This document shows, in pieces, positions 31,823-44,113 of a stretch of 64,000 nucleotides of DNA. The position numbers and the translations under genes were made by a program. Each line of letters opens with the position of its first letter. The first letter of the stretch is position 1. Origin of the DNA: Rosellinia necatrix. Taxonomy: Eukaryota > Ascomycota > Sordariomycetes > Xylariales > Xylariaceae. The stretch lies in the NCBI GenBank assembly GCA_021209875.1, contig JAGYVD010000003.1, positions 1,364,001-1,428,000 on the forward strand, given 5' to 3'. The notes beneath the pieces were generated by a model. The model was not told where the DNA came from, ran no database searches, and worked only from the letters and a program-made list of their open reading frames with translations.

Positions 31823-34101
31823 TTACACACATCGGCGGGCTGTTGGTTCGTCACCCTCTAGGGATACGCCCTGCTCCTCGCTCGGCTCGGCTTTCGTCTT
31901 TTCTGCCTCCGCCATTATGTTCTGTATTCGTTCCTTCCTCCACTTGGGCCCGTGTTTCATAATGATCAAAAGGACTGGAGAAGATAGCGTGAAAATGAGG
32001 GCAAGCAGCGTGAAAGCCCAGCCCCTGCCGATGCTTTTGATGAGAGGTTCTATGGATGCTGTCGCCACGGCACCCGACAAGCAGCGGACGAGATTATTGG
32101 CAGCAGTGGCCGTCGCGGGAGCTTCTGGGTATGAGTCAACGATCAGAAGGTTCATGATTTGAAATGGCCATGTAATGCATAGGCCGATGAAAAAAGATAG
32201 AACAAGAGGCACTGCGACGTTAGCTTTGCGCTCAAGAGCCCACCCATACCCGATACAAGCTCCCGTTCCTACAAAGATGAGCGGAATAATTAGCTGTATG
32301 CGTGCTCTCTCCACGGGAAACTCCATCACTGTAACGGGCCGAATTAGTAAATGCAGTTTTATGTGACGTCAAAATCCTCATTATAACCAGGACCGTTCGG
32401 GTTTGGGCCGATCCGGGAGTCCCATCAGATGCCACGGCGGTTCGATAGGGTTGCTTACTATCATTTCCTCGCTTATGGTCGACCTTAACACCCATCTTCT
32501 TAGCAATCCTTCGGAAATTCCAGTCGGCAACGAAACCACCTCCAACAGAGGCGATCGTCGTCGAGCCCCCAATTGGAAGATATAGCAGACCAAGCGTCAG
32601 ATCACTGTAGCCGTAAATTTGTTTAAATTGGGTAGCTAAGGTGGCAGTCACTGTTGAGAAAGCAATGAACAAGGAAGCGTTATAGAACAGGATCATAGCC
32701 ATACTGTTTGATAGAAAAGTTAGCCATTGCTCCCTGTAGACGCACTTTCATGATCCTGGAGTCTGTGGGAGAATGTGCTGGCACAGAATGCCTGATTCGA
32801 CGATTATTGATTCTAGCAAACACCACGAAGCTGGCGGGTAATGGAGAGGGGCCGTACTTCTTGTGACGTAACACTTTTAACGTATTGAGGGGATTAGGAA
32901 TAGGTATTTTCTGCCTCGGCAGTGCTGCCGATTGGTGTATGTTTTGGTGACGGAACCGTATATAATCAACGAGGGTCATATTCCACCCCTGGGGCGGAGT
33001 TGATCCGTTGCCAACCACTTTACGGGCTGTCTCTGGAACCGTTAGAGTATACTATAACATCTGTGGTCAGCTTTTTCTCGTGCGGTGGGATTGATGTATT
33101 TGGCGGGAAAATATAGGATATCTGGGTTGATTGGTATATGAATTCAGGGACGGGCTTCTGTGATCCTAGCCGCGGATGGCATAGAATTAAGCCAATTCCG
33201 GGTGTGCTTACCGGGACCAGAAAGGCAACTGTCAGTATTATTAAAAACCAGAATATCCAAGGCCAGCCAAGGAAGGCATTCAACAAGCCACCCTATAAAT
33301 CGTTAGTAAATACTGGCCCCTCGTCCACATGGGCCTCACTCTGCATAAATGGAGGATATTAAACGTACTAAAGCAATATTAGTGATAGAACCGTGACGTA
33401 ATGTTATAATGTTCGGGGGCAATTAAGGCGGCGTCTGCATCGAGACCTGGCTTACCAATTACCGGGCCAACGGCTGGCCCGATAGTGATACCCGAACCAA
33501 CAATTCCCATCCATTTCCCCCTCTCGGAGCTCGGGGCGATGTCTGCCACCACGGCGTAGACCAAGGCAATAGTCCCGCTGCTCCCACCACTTTGCAACAT
33601 GCGTAGGACGAGCAGTGCGGCGTAGTTCCTCTGTAGGGCCAAACCGAGATTGGCGCCAAGATAGATGACGAAGGCGATGAGGAAAGCAGGTCTCCGGCCG
33701 GCGATATCGCCAAATTCGCCGAAAAGAGTCGGGGCAAGAGCCTGGAGGATCATATACGTTGTCAATGTGAGGTTAATTTGGGTTATGGTAACGCCCAAGT
33801 CACGCGCTATAGTGGGAATAGCTGGGAAGTAAATGTTGGCCGTTATCGGTGATATAAAAGCTGCGATACAGTTCATGGCAACAATCCATCTCTTCATGCC
33901 CGGCGAGAAAACACTATACGGGGGTCCGCTGGAGACACGCGACAGAGTCGTCCCGAGCTCCCGATCCTCATCTTGGCCATCAACCCCGCCGCCGGCCTCG
34001 TCCCGGCAGCCATCTTCGGAGGCACGGCCATCTTCCTCAACCTCGGGGGGTTCGGGTGGCGGCGGCGGTGGTAGAGGAGACGAACTCGTTGCGACGGCCA
34101 T
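31823..34101 (-). CDS. MFS transporter, DHA1 family (12 TM), about 547 aa
   Basis: Model on the minus strand: 34101-33463, 33292-33212, 33030-32858, 32703-32459 and 32328-31823. The N-terminal cytosolic part has Pro- and Glu-rich runs. TM1 starts at KRWIVAMNCIAAFISP. Motif A is FGDIAGRRPAF and motif C is GSGITIGPAVGP. The second half has DWNFRRIAKKMGV in the central loop region and late helices such as ANVAVPLVLSFFIGLCITWP. The family exports drugs and metabolites by proton antiport at the plasma membrane. The two junctions around the 81-bp exon are uncertain: the stronger GTAAGC donor at the first junction would break the frame, and the in-frame options remove one or two expected residues. 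It could export a product of the nearby monooxygenase or esterase, which is only inference. Confidence 0.85.
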
Positions 34102-35467
34102 GATTAGAGGGCATAGTAGGCCTGTGGCGTATATAACCGAATGCTGGTTAAGAATGTTGTGGTATACTGTTACAATAGAGCATTCCGGACATCACGAGTG
34201 AAAAGGGCAGGCTAGGGAGGTTGGCGAATACAGCAGCAGCGTCGGAAGAGACGCGCGAGGACGACATCGGCCCCAGCAGAGACGCGCGATGGGCGGGTCA
34301 GGCAGGCATACCGCCGTCTCGTCGTTCAACCGGCTGTTATTTCCGGGTGGCACCGACAACGCATACGGGTAACGCATACGGGGCGTGGAGCGTCGACGGG
34401 GCCTTGACTGTATCGAGTTTAGTAACGGTTTGATAAGACCGGACCGAGAGGACGAGTGCCGGGGTGTGGGATGAGATGGTCTGCTTCTTTAATCTAAACA
34501 TTGGCATTGGACAGGACAGGACAGGCCGGTCGCGCCTTGGATGATAGCCGTCTGAATATCCCACGCATAATTAGTAGGTAGTTACTGGGCAGTAAGTAAC
34601 CAACCAACTGCCGGCGACAGCAATGGCGGCAGTGGCGGCCGAGGGCGTTTCGTCACATGGCAACCTACCCCTACCCAGGTGCCTGAGATATAGTTATAGT
34701 TTGACGGTGTAAGTAGCTACCTGTGGCTGGTTTGATAGCGAGATGGAAAGAAGACTCGTGGATTGTGCTGTCGATCCGTCCCCTGAGGCAGTTACCTCCC
34801 GTCGGACAAGCCATGTGCAACCGAGTGTGGAGTCTCGTGACCATCTCTATGGTGCCCAGCATCCTCCTCCCGGTGGCAGTTGGAGAGGCATGGCCTGAGG
34901 TTAGCATTGAGATAATGCTTATTATATACATCATCGCTGGATCATGGCTATTACGGGCAAGCTAAGCGGTCAAGACGACATATTGGCATGTATCTGCTGT
35001 CGTTATCAGTCATCGCAGTCTCATATTTAACTCAAGTATTTCGTAGTATTTCGTAGTGGGGCATTATTTCCCTTTTTTTCCGGATTCTCCTTTTCTTTCG
35101 GGGGAGGTATTGACGATGGATGATGCTATTTCATTTAGGAGAGCCCCGAGCGGGCCGAGGTGCACCGAGGTGCACAAGCCACAAGCTAGGTTGGACTGTT
35201 GCCACAATTCCCTAGCCACATACTCATTCATCACTAAGGCGATTGGGCAGAAGTGGCATGAAGTCACGCCAAGCATTTCTAGGGTACCTACCTCCAGCGC
35301 TCTTGTACGTAGTATCATCCGGGCTTCCTCTGAATTGAACAGATTGCATGGTCAACGACTATGACGTTTCCCCACAGTCGCGAGACCGCCCTTCGACGTG
35401 CTCGACAAAGAATTTAGCATAAAAACAATTACGTATCAATGTAAATCGACTGAGCGACAGCAGCAGC
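34102..35467. other. Intergenic region
   Basis: Divergent promoter region of about 1.4 kb between the transporter and SNARE genes. I see no gene. Confidence 0.5.
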
Positions 35468-36677
35468 ATGGCCGACGTTACCCCAGCCTTCAATGGCTTC
35501 CTCAAACAGCATGAAGTATCCCGTGCCAGAGGGAGCTTCAGCGTGGATAACCTCGAAGACTTCCTGAAGGAAGCTTACAGAATCGTCAGTGCCCACAGCC
35601 GGCGCCCTAGGCTGGGCCTGCATAGCCGAGTCCTTTGAGGTTGTTGACTCTGGTCAATCTAGAATTCCCACATCACTTCGCTCCATGCCGACCTCAGGAA
35701 TATCCGACGATCCTACCTCTCGACTGCACAGCCGCGAAAGACCCTCATCCTGTCCACGCATCAGGACCGGACCGTACGACCCTTGTCGGACCGAGAACGC
35801 GAGGAAATCGACGCAAATTCGAAGAAAATGCTACGAGAGCTCAATGCGAGCATACGGAGGCTGGCCGACATAGAACAGGCTCGAGCAGATATAGAGAGCA
35901 AGGTCATACAGAAGAAGTTTGTGCGCGGACTGGGTGCGCTGGGTGCCTGGGCATCGGGTGGCGTGGTGGCGAACAAGTCCCCTGAGCACACGGCAGCCGA
36001 GGAGCGGGCTAAGACCATAAGGACACACCGTGACAGCGTACTATGGCTTTTGCGGCATCGTTTGCAAGAATGCGTCAAGACACAGCAAGATATGATGGAG
36101 ATCCGCCTCGCGCGGGAGATGGAGAAGAGCCGTAGTGTCCTAGCGAAAGCACGCGGCCAGGATGCCATCTATTTAGACCAGACAGCGAGTTTTGTAGAAC
36201 AAGCGGGTAGTGCTGGGGATTGGAAGAAGGGAAGCAGTCACACACAGCCCCGGGACGAGGCATCGACCTACGACCCTACGAACGATTTAACGCCGGAACA
36301 GCTCCAGATGTTCGAAAGGGACAACCAGGACATGCTGAAGCACTACGAAAGCACATTGGACCAGGTCAGGTAAGCAGTCACTTGTAATGCCGTAACGCCG
36401 TATTACCGCGAGATCCGAGGTTAACGGGCGATGCAGAACAGCAGAGAAATCGCTGATAGAAATATCGGAACTTCAAACTCAACTTATAGACAGCCTCACA
36501 ACGCAGTCGGCTGGAATTGAACAACTCGTGGCCGACTCGGATGCCACGGCGGGAAACGTGGAAGGGGGTAACAGGCAGCTTACGCAGGCAACCAAAAAGG
36601 CGAGCCCGGCTAAGTACACGTTCTTTGCGACATGTGGGCTGTGCGCGTTTTTAATCGCCTGGGATCTGATAATATGA
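35468..36677 (+). CDS. UFE1: ER t-SNARE, syntaxin 18 / Ufe1 type, 354 aa
   Basis: Exons 35468-35584, 35663-36369 and 36437-36677. Splicing joins FLKEAYRI to NSHITSLHADLRNIRRSYL, the standard N-terminal block of syntaxin 18. The middle (DREREEIDANSKKMLRELN) continues the helical N-terminal domain. The SNARE motif lies in the last 80 residues (TAEKSLIEISELQTQL, then IDSLTTQSAGIEQLV with the zero-layer Gln in this region). A single C-terminal membrane anchor (YTFFATCGLCAFLIAWDLII) follows, with no lumenal tail, as in tail-anchored Qa-SNAREs. Ufe1 acts in fusion of Golgi-derived COPI vesicles with the ER and in ER homotypic fusion. All junctions keep phase. Confidence 0.93.
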
Positions 36678-38233
36678 AATATCAAAATATACTTCTGCCC
36701 TCGTGACGGCCTGATGCCAATGCGTGACATATGTCGGTCGGTCTTATGGATTGATAGGCAGTGTCTCGAGTTGGTCTACAAGACTATAGAAGTGACTTGT
36801 GTAAGTGGTGTGGCGCTACCTAATGTTACGGTACCTGCAGTACAATCACATGCTCTCCAATGGCCGCTATCATATAGAACGGGGTAGTCTGGGGCAGCCT
36901 GGGGTTAGGCTTTGGTGTCAGTGAGATCGGCTAATTGTCCGATGAGGTCAGTAACTCGGAGGGCGATGATGAGGCGAACCTCGGCCCAAATATGGAAATT
37001 ACACTTCAGATGCCTACTCGGGAACTTGTCGATAAGAAGAATGGACTCTCGAGAAAAAGTCGGGCCCCATCCTTCGTTGTTTATTAGTACAAGCTCAAGA
37101 CATGTTTTATTTGACGTTGACTTTTGAAATTAAACATTTTCCTACTCCTCCCTACCCTGACTCGCATTACCATCATCTTTCTTTAACAAGCAAATCCAAC
37201 ACAGGACCTGTGTCGTGTTGTCTTGGTTGTCCTGCCCCGTTGTGTGCCAGATCCGATAAACAGCCAGGTCCTGTCTACCATCCGCCCCGGCCCGGTATCG
37301 CCATAGCTCACTATCGAGTAACTGGTTGTTTGTTACCTACACGTTAGTAATTGTCGAGAAAGCGCCGACAAACGCCGATTTTAGTCCGTGTGTGTGTGCA
37401 AAGCACGGTAAGTCACAATACCCAACTAATTCGCCAGGTTGATATTGATCGGGTTCGTGTGATAGGTTCATAGAAACATCGATACGTTGGGCTTTGCTTT
37501 CTGCTGAAGAGCGATTACAAGTTTCAAATCGAAACGTACCTGCAGCAGGTGAGTAATTATCGGGAGGCTTCCCGCTGTTGACTACCCCGCCAATATCCCT
37601 CACGTCTGCCCGCCAAACCCGCTGCAAGCTGCCTAGAGCTTCCCGCCCACTGCCCAGGGGCTAGGTACATCTTGGGCGGGCGCTGTTGCGTCACCTCCGG
37701 GCTTGCAGAGGGCACCAGCAATTTCCGTTGAACAGACACCGGCCAACCGGAAATTCACTCACTGTTAGCACCTGCCCAGTTGCCATCTCCCCAGGCCTAT
37801 CATGTTTACTGTAATTCCTTCTGACTAGTACCGATGTACCTGCCCATGTACTCGCAGTGTACTCGCCTATTCCTCGCCTATGCACTTACCTAATGTCACC
37901 CGTGCGTGAGTTCCTGCCTGGTACCTGCTCTGACCATCGACAGCCACCCAGGTCAGCCCACATCGGAGAGTCACTCCACGGCGCACTCCACCCCCGTGCG
38001 TCCGCGATTGCTCGACATTCCATCCGACCGGTGGAACGAGCCAGAGGGAAACAACGGTCAGCTTGGGCCATTGCCAGATCGGATCAGTCGTGCTGATGCG
38101 CTGAAGGGCGAAGTGCTACGGTAGTATCGATATCGAAGCCGCCCAGACGTACCTCGTACTTGGAACCCCAAACCCTCCGACCCCGCTGTAATAATAATCA
38201 TCATATATCTATCTCTCCTCTGCTCCCGCCACC
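36678..38233. other. Intergenic region
   Basis: About 1.55 kb with no supported gene. The last part is pyrimidine- and CCA-rich, as expected for the leader of the aminotransferase gene. Confidence 0.55.
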
Positions 38234-39813
38234 ATGCCCCTCCAACCTTCCCACCACGCCAAATCCGTTGCCAGAGTCCAATCCCTAGTCAACCAAATGT
38301 CGCCGCCATCCGCCACCAGCTTCTCTGCCGATATCGTGCCTCAGGCACCCGAGGACCAAATGTTTGGCCTCGTGGCCGCCTTCAAGGCCGATAAGCATCC
38401 CGACAAAGTCAACGTGGTATGTGTCATCATGACTCGTGGGATGCGTTCGCTGCATTGACTGACCTGCCTGCAGAGCGCTGGCGCCTACCGTGACAACGAT
38501 GGGAAGCCTTGGGTTTTGCCCGTAGTCAAGAAGGTATGATCATCTTTCTCGGGAATCTCGTTCCCTTCCACCCACGCCCATAATCCCCCCCTCGAAATCC
38601 CATGATCCCATAATCCCAGCAGCCCAACGCCCCAACACCCCTTAACGTCTCACATCATCTCATTTTGATTGGATGTAATATATGTGCCCTATATCCGTCG
38701 TATGTTAGCTCACCGCACTCACCCCTTCGGTCTTGACCACAGGCCGATGAGATCCTGCGCAATGACCCCAACCTCGACCACGAATACGGCCCGATTGCCG
38801 GCAACCCAGCCTTCACGACCAAGGCCGCCGAGTTGATCCTTGGCGCAGATTCCCCTGCCATCAAGGAGAAGCGTGTCACCTCGGTGCAGTCCATCTCCGG
38901 CACCGGCGCTGTCCACATGGGCGCCTTGTTCCTCTCCAAGTTCTACCCCGGCAACAAGAAGATCTACTTCTCTGACCCGACATGGGTCAACCACCACCAG
39001 ATATTTTCGAACGTCAGTATACCCGTCGCCTATTACCCCTACTTCTCCAAGGAGACGAGAGGTTTGGATTTTCAGGGCATGAAGTCTGCCATCGCCGAAG
39101 CCCCGGAACGATCTATCATTCTCCTTCATGCCTGTGCCCACAACCCAACCGGTACCGACCCTACCCTGGACCAGTGGAAGGAGATCGCTGCCGTGATGAG
39201 AGAGAAGAACCACTTTCCCTTTTTCGACTCTGCATACCAGGGTTTCGCCTCGGGGAACTTGCTGCAGGACAGCGCCGCCGTCCGCTACTTTGTTGATCAA
39301 GGCTTTGAGCTCGTCATAGCGCAAAGTTTTGCCAAGAACTTCGGACTGTATGGCGAGCGAGCTGGCTGTTTCCATTTCGTGACCGGCCCGGCACCCGACG
39401 CGACGGAGACCACCACCCGTGTTGCCTCTCAGCTAGCCATCCTACAGCGATCCGAGATCTCCAACCCTCCACTATATGGTGCTCGAATCGTCAGCACGGT
39501 GCTGAACGATCCCCAGCTCTTTGCCGAGTGGGAGGATAACCTCCGTACCATGTCGAGTCGGGTTATCAAGATGCGCGAGGCATTACGCGCGAAGCTTGAG
39601 GAGCTCGGCACACCCGGTACCTGGAACCACATCACAGATCAGATCGGCATGTTCAGCTTCACGGGTCTCACCGAGCCGCAAGTGCTAAAGCTCCGGGAAG
39701 TGGCTCACCTGTACATGACCAAGGATGGCCGCATCAGCATGGCAGGGCTCAACACCAATAATATAGATTATTTTGCCAAGTCGGTCGACAAGGTTGTCCG
39801 CGAGATCCAATAG
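38234..39813 (+). CDS. Aspartate aminotransferase (class I PLP enzyme), 437 aa
   Basis: Exons 38234-38416, 38474-38533 and 38743-39813. The donors are GTATGT and GTATGA, with CAG acceptors. The 60-bp middle exon encodes SAGAYRDNDGKPWVLPVVKK. Domain features: the sugar/phosphate contact SISGTGAVHMG, the HNPTGTDPT cofactor region, DSAYQGFASG and the Schiff-base lysine at residue 279 in QSFAKNFGLYGER. The substrate-binding Arg near the end is likely in GRISMAGLN. It interconverts aspartate and oxaloacetate with 2-oxoglutarate/glutamate and serves amino-acid metabolism and the malate-aspartate shuttle. The N-terminus is about 20 residues longer than in compact cytosolic forms but is not clearly a mitochondrial presequence, so a cytosolic location is the likelier guess. 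Confidence 0.96.
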
Positions 39814-40613
39814 TTTATACCTGGAACGGGAACGCGATGCTACGGCAGTTGGAGGGGGACACCATCAGCCCCCTCGCGGCCCCTCTCCGGTGAGGGTCAA
39901 GTCCCACTTAGTTGCGGGCAGGTCTAGACTACTTTGGCGTATGGGCAGGATAAAAAATGGATGGATGATAGAGGTCGTCTCAAACGGATTGATAATAATA
40001 TGAACCGACGGCTTGAAAGACAGCTTGATAGACGATGCTCGGTATGTCCCTCTCTACTCTTTGGTGGCCTTGTATAGGGTCCATTTCCACTGAGGTTTTC
40101 GGTTCTATGCATGACATGCCTATGGAAGTAAATAACTATTTACACGCCACTCAGCCTCAGCTGTGCTTGGCGATATAAATGACGTAAGTCCGAAGAAGAC
40201 AGGCCACTCACGATGGGATACGTCTAATCCACCACCGTGTCATCTTCCCCTTGCTCCCTTACATAGATTTTCTGTCTGGCGAATAAACGCAATGGGTTAC
40301 TAACGATCATTGTTACAGTGAATTATGTAACCAGTAAAGATATGTAACTCAAGTCCAAGATAACGAGATAATGCGATATTTCGAAGCTATAAAAACATAT
40401 GCTAAGCATTTCCTCGGAGCGACGTTGTTAATGCAAGTATACTATTTAGCCCCCCGGAAACGACCTGATTGTATAATAAGCATAGCCTCCTAGCCGGCCG
40501 GCTACCCATTCCCGTTTGACCCTATTCCATTTTCCCATTTCCCATTTCCCATCCCCCCCCTGTAAGCCCCCATCACCCCTGAGACCGGGGTAGCCCCTCC
40601 TCTGTCACCGGCC
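39814..40613. other. Intergenic region between converging genes
   Basis: 800 bp, AT-rich, holding the two 3' ends. A CCCATTTCC-type run occurs near 40530-40560. No gene is seen. Confidence 0.5.
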
Positions 40614-43157
40614 TTATAAACTACCTACAGCGGCGGGGCGTTGGGGTCCATCATGCACTGGTCGACGCGCATGAGCTGCTTGCCGGTGGCCTTGGCGATC
40701 TGGATGAACTGGGGGGAGGTAGCTGACGGTGCTCTCGTAGAGGTAGTGCATGACGGTGATGCTGCCGCCGGCGGCGACGTCGCGGCGGAAGGCGTCGATC
40801 TGCTTCTCCGGGGTCGGGGTCTCGGCCCAGAGCCAGTCCTCGATGTCGACGCTCCACTGGACGATGTAGGGGTCGGGGACGAGGGCGGCGTAGCGCTGGC
40901 GCATGCGGGCGCCCTCGGTGCCGAAGGGGGGCCGGAAGTAGCGCGTCCCGTTGAACCCGGCGCCGAACACCTGCTGCACGGCGCGCAGGTCGTTGCCGTA
41001 CTCCCAGTCGATGGCGGCCTCGGACGGCAGGCCCTCGAGGGCCGGGTGCGTGTAGCTGTGCAGCGCGATCTGGTGGCCCTTGGCGGCCATCTCCTGGTAC
41101 ACGTTGCTGAGGTTCGTGGACGGGTCGAGCAGGGGGGCGCCGACGGTGAAGAAGGTCGCCTTGAACCCGGCGTCGTCGATGATGCGCATGACGCGCTGCG
41201 CGAAGGCCGGGTCGCCGTCGTCGATGGCGAAGGCGAACGAGTTGGGCCGCTTGCAGGCGAAGGCGAAGGTGCCCGAGGGCAGCTTGACGGGCACCTTGAA
41301 GGACGCGGGCACGCGGTTGACGACCTCGATCTTGGTGAAGGTGGCCGGGTCGGCGGTGTAGAAGCCCTTGAAGGCGACGCCGACGACGCGGCTGCGGTCG
41401 ACGTTGAAGTGGTTCATGGGGATGTAGATGTCGGTGGCGGTGGCGTAGCGCGCGGCCTCGAGCGAGTCCCACGTGGCCGGGAACGGCTGCAGGTCGCCGT
41501 TGCAGGCCTCGTTGTGCTGCTGCAGCGCCACGCTGAACTTGTTGCTGCCCGTGTAGGCGATGTGCAGGTACGCGCCGTCGAAGGGCCGCATGTCCCGGCA
41601 CGTGGCCGACACCTGCGTCTGCCAGGTCAGGTCGGCGTCGCTCGTCTGCAGCGTCATGCTGCCGCGGCGGTACGTGACGACGAGGCCCTCGTCGTCGGAG
41701 CCGTGCCAGTTGCCGAGCGCGTTGGTCTCGGCGCTCGCGAACGCGTCGATCACGAGGTTGGTCGCCGTCGACGTCGGCGCCGCCACCGTGCCCGTCGGCT
41801 TCGTCGGCCCGCTGACCGGCGGTGGCACGTACTCGGCCACCGTCGTGCCGCAGTACAGCGCCATGGGACCCAGCGTCACCGCCCGGCTGAGGCCCGAGAG
41901 GATGATCATCGAGAACTTGCTGTAGTCGAGCCCGGGGTACTTGCTGAACGGGATACTGTACAGCTGCTCCCGGCCGTTGAAGGTCCAGCCGAGGCTGCGC
42001 GACGTCACCGTCACGTCCGTCGTCGCCTCGCCGTTGCACGACCCGTCCCGGCTCGACGACAGCTGCACGTTGAGGGTGGTCCCGGCCGCCGCCGAGATCC
42101 GCAGCGAGATGCCGCCGTGCTCGCGCGCGTCGAAGCACCCCAGCTGCGAGTAGAAGTACGAGTCCGTGCTCGCCGGCGTCAGCGTCACCCGGTTGCTCGC
42201 CGACACCACCACCGACGTCATCGTCCCGTCGTCGCTCGTCGGCTTCAGCATCGCGTTGTAGAACAGGAACGTCAGCCGCGACTGCGACGCCCAGTCGTCG
42301 ATCGGCGTGAGCGCGCACGCCCGCTTGTCCGCCGCCGCCGGGCCCGCCGCCGCCGCGTCCGCCGCCGCGCGGAGCACGAGCGCCTGCCGCTGCTCGTCGC
42401 GCCTGCGGTCCTCCTCGCTCCTGCTGGCGGGGTTGGGCGTGGGCGTGGGCGTGGGCGTGGGCGCAGGCGTGGGCGTGGGTGTAGGTGTAGGTGTGGGATC
42501 GCTGGGCGGCGCGGCGTCGGCGCAGAGGAGCTTGAAGTCGTCGAGCTGCCATTCGGTGACGTTGTCGCTTACGCCGTACGAGAAGCCGAACCACACCAGC
42601 CCCACGACGGCGTCGAGGTTCGCGCCCGTCCAGCTGCTGAGCGGGACGGTGATGGTCTCGAGGGAGCCGCTCAGGCCGTTGACGGTGTAGTAGGAGCTCT
42701 GGTACTCGGTCGCCGAGCAATTGGCCTTGGTCTGTAGCTCGAGCGAGACGGAGGCCGCCTCGGGGCCCTTGATGCTGAAGGAGAAGCTGTCATACCGGAG
42801 GGCGACGGCGTCGACGCAGTCGAACTGCTCGTACACGTACGAGGAGTCCCTATCCTTGGGCACAAATTTCAATGTGCCAGTACTCGTGTCGGTCGAGTTT
42901 AGGGTGCCATCGTCTGGGTTTATTTAGCTCTATTCAAGTACACTAGCCTCTAGATAAATTCGAGTTTAAGGAGTGGTCTTACCGCTGGTAGCCCCCGCTA
43001 GAGTATTTACCCCGGTTGACCACGACGAGAAGTCGTCGATCAGGAGATGGCTCTTGCATGCCGTAGTAGGGATTTGCCGTCTATGGGGCACCGCCGTCGA
43101 CGATACCTCGCCGACGAGTAGCGCCGCGGCGACGCTGCCGACGATAGGGAGCAGCAT
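40614..43157 (-). CDS. Secreted multi-domain polysaccharide (chitin) deacetylase, frameshifted at the 3' end
   Basis: Exons on the minus strand: 43157-42983 and 42913-40614, joined through a 69-bp intron (GTAAGA donor, CCAG acceptor). A signal peptide (MLLPIVGSVAAALLVGEVSS) precedes three similar beta-sandwich modules that begin LLIDDF, ALTPIDDW and LVIDAF. The first two are separated by a (PT)n linker. The C-terminal NodB domain has all motifs: AIDDGDP with the catalytic Asp pair, HSYTH for the metal, RYFRPPFG, a WSVDIEDW segment and ITVMHY. It should remove acetyl groups from chitin or a related polymer in the wall or medium. After YESTVSYLP the frame is wrong: deleting one G from the G6 run at 40711-40716 gives a natural end with stop codon at 40627-40625. 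As read, the protein is 824 aa with an aberrant Arg/His-rich tail. All catalytic motifs lie before the break. Confidence 0.88.
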
Positions 43158-43267
43158 TGTCTATCCGGGTTTGATAAACTAGGCCACGGGTAAAGAGAGT
43201 CTAGCCACAGAGCCGTCGGCTGAGGGGTGCTGGGACGGAACCGAACAACGACGGCAGCATATCTCGT

Positions 43268-43275
43268 ATTATATA
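43268..43275 (-). promoter_or_regulatory. Probable TATA box of the deacetylase gene
   Basis: TATATAAT on the minus strand, 111 bp before the ATG at 43157. Confidence 0.5.
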
Positions 43276-43626
43276 GGGCGACGGCGCTCAGCTCCTTCGC
43301 ATCCGGGGCGCCGATCGACAGGGCCAGACCTCCTAGCTTCACGGCCTTGGGTTACATGACATACAGGACAGGCACAACGCCCTCGGACTGGGCCCTCGAG
43401 CTGCCGACTCTGTCTCTCGACAGGGTTCTCCACATATCTTATACACAATCTCGAAGGGACCCGGCAGGGTCGCCTCTCCCCAACGACCGTTGGTTCCGGA
43501 TTCCAGAGTGCGGCCAGTCTCTGCAATGCCGTGTCACCGAATTTCCCCGGTTTCTCTCCCTCGCAGCGAAGCTTTTTCGGCTGCACTCGCTCCCAAGTTT
43601 CCAACTCGATCGGGACCTGATTATGG

Positions 43627-43680
43627 TGTGCTGTGCTATGCTATGCTATGCTATGCTGTGCTGTGCTGTGCTGCGCTGTG
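43627..43680. repeat. (GCTATG/GCTGTG) pentanucleotide-type repeat
   Basis: About ten units of TGCTA or TGCTG in tandem. Confidence 0.9.
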
Positions 43681-44080
43681 CCGTAGCTCCACGGCACTGG
43701 TGCAACGGCTAACCGTTCTGGCCATGTCGTACCTACTTGTACATGAGCGATCTCGACATATCCGACATCGTGTTGAAGGCTTGGTGTCTGCGCCAAGGCC
43801 GGCCTTACCCAGATCGGGGGTTTTTGCGCGGTTCAGCTATATGCGGACGGCTATAGAGCTTACCGATTGCATCCACGTTTCCTCGCAACACGTTCGAGCC
43901 GCACATGCTTGGCGTGCCTGGAAGCGAAGGATTTAATTCGTATCTACCGAGTAAGGGAGACGAGACATACACTACTACGTAGGGTGACACCCGAAGGGTA
44001 GCAGTCGTCCCTGGCTCTTATATATACGAGATTGCAGGACGAACGGCGAGGCGTCCACGCACATACACGCACATACGCAC

Positions 44081-44113
44081 ACATACATACATACATACAT
44101 ACATACATACATA
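44081..44113. repeat. (CATA)n microsatellite
   Basis: About eight CATA units within a CA-rich stretch. Confidence 0.95.

Noticed and set aside
40641..42737. Very long open frame (698 aa) opposite the deacetylase gene
   Set aside because: A composition artefact of GC-rich third positions, with no domain and repetitive Arg/Val/Glu content.
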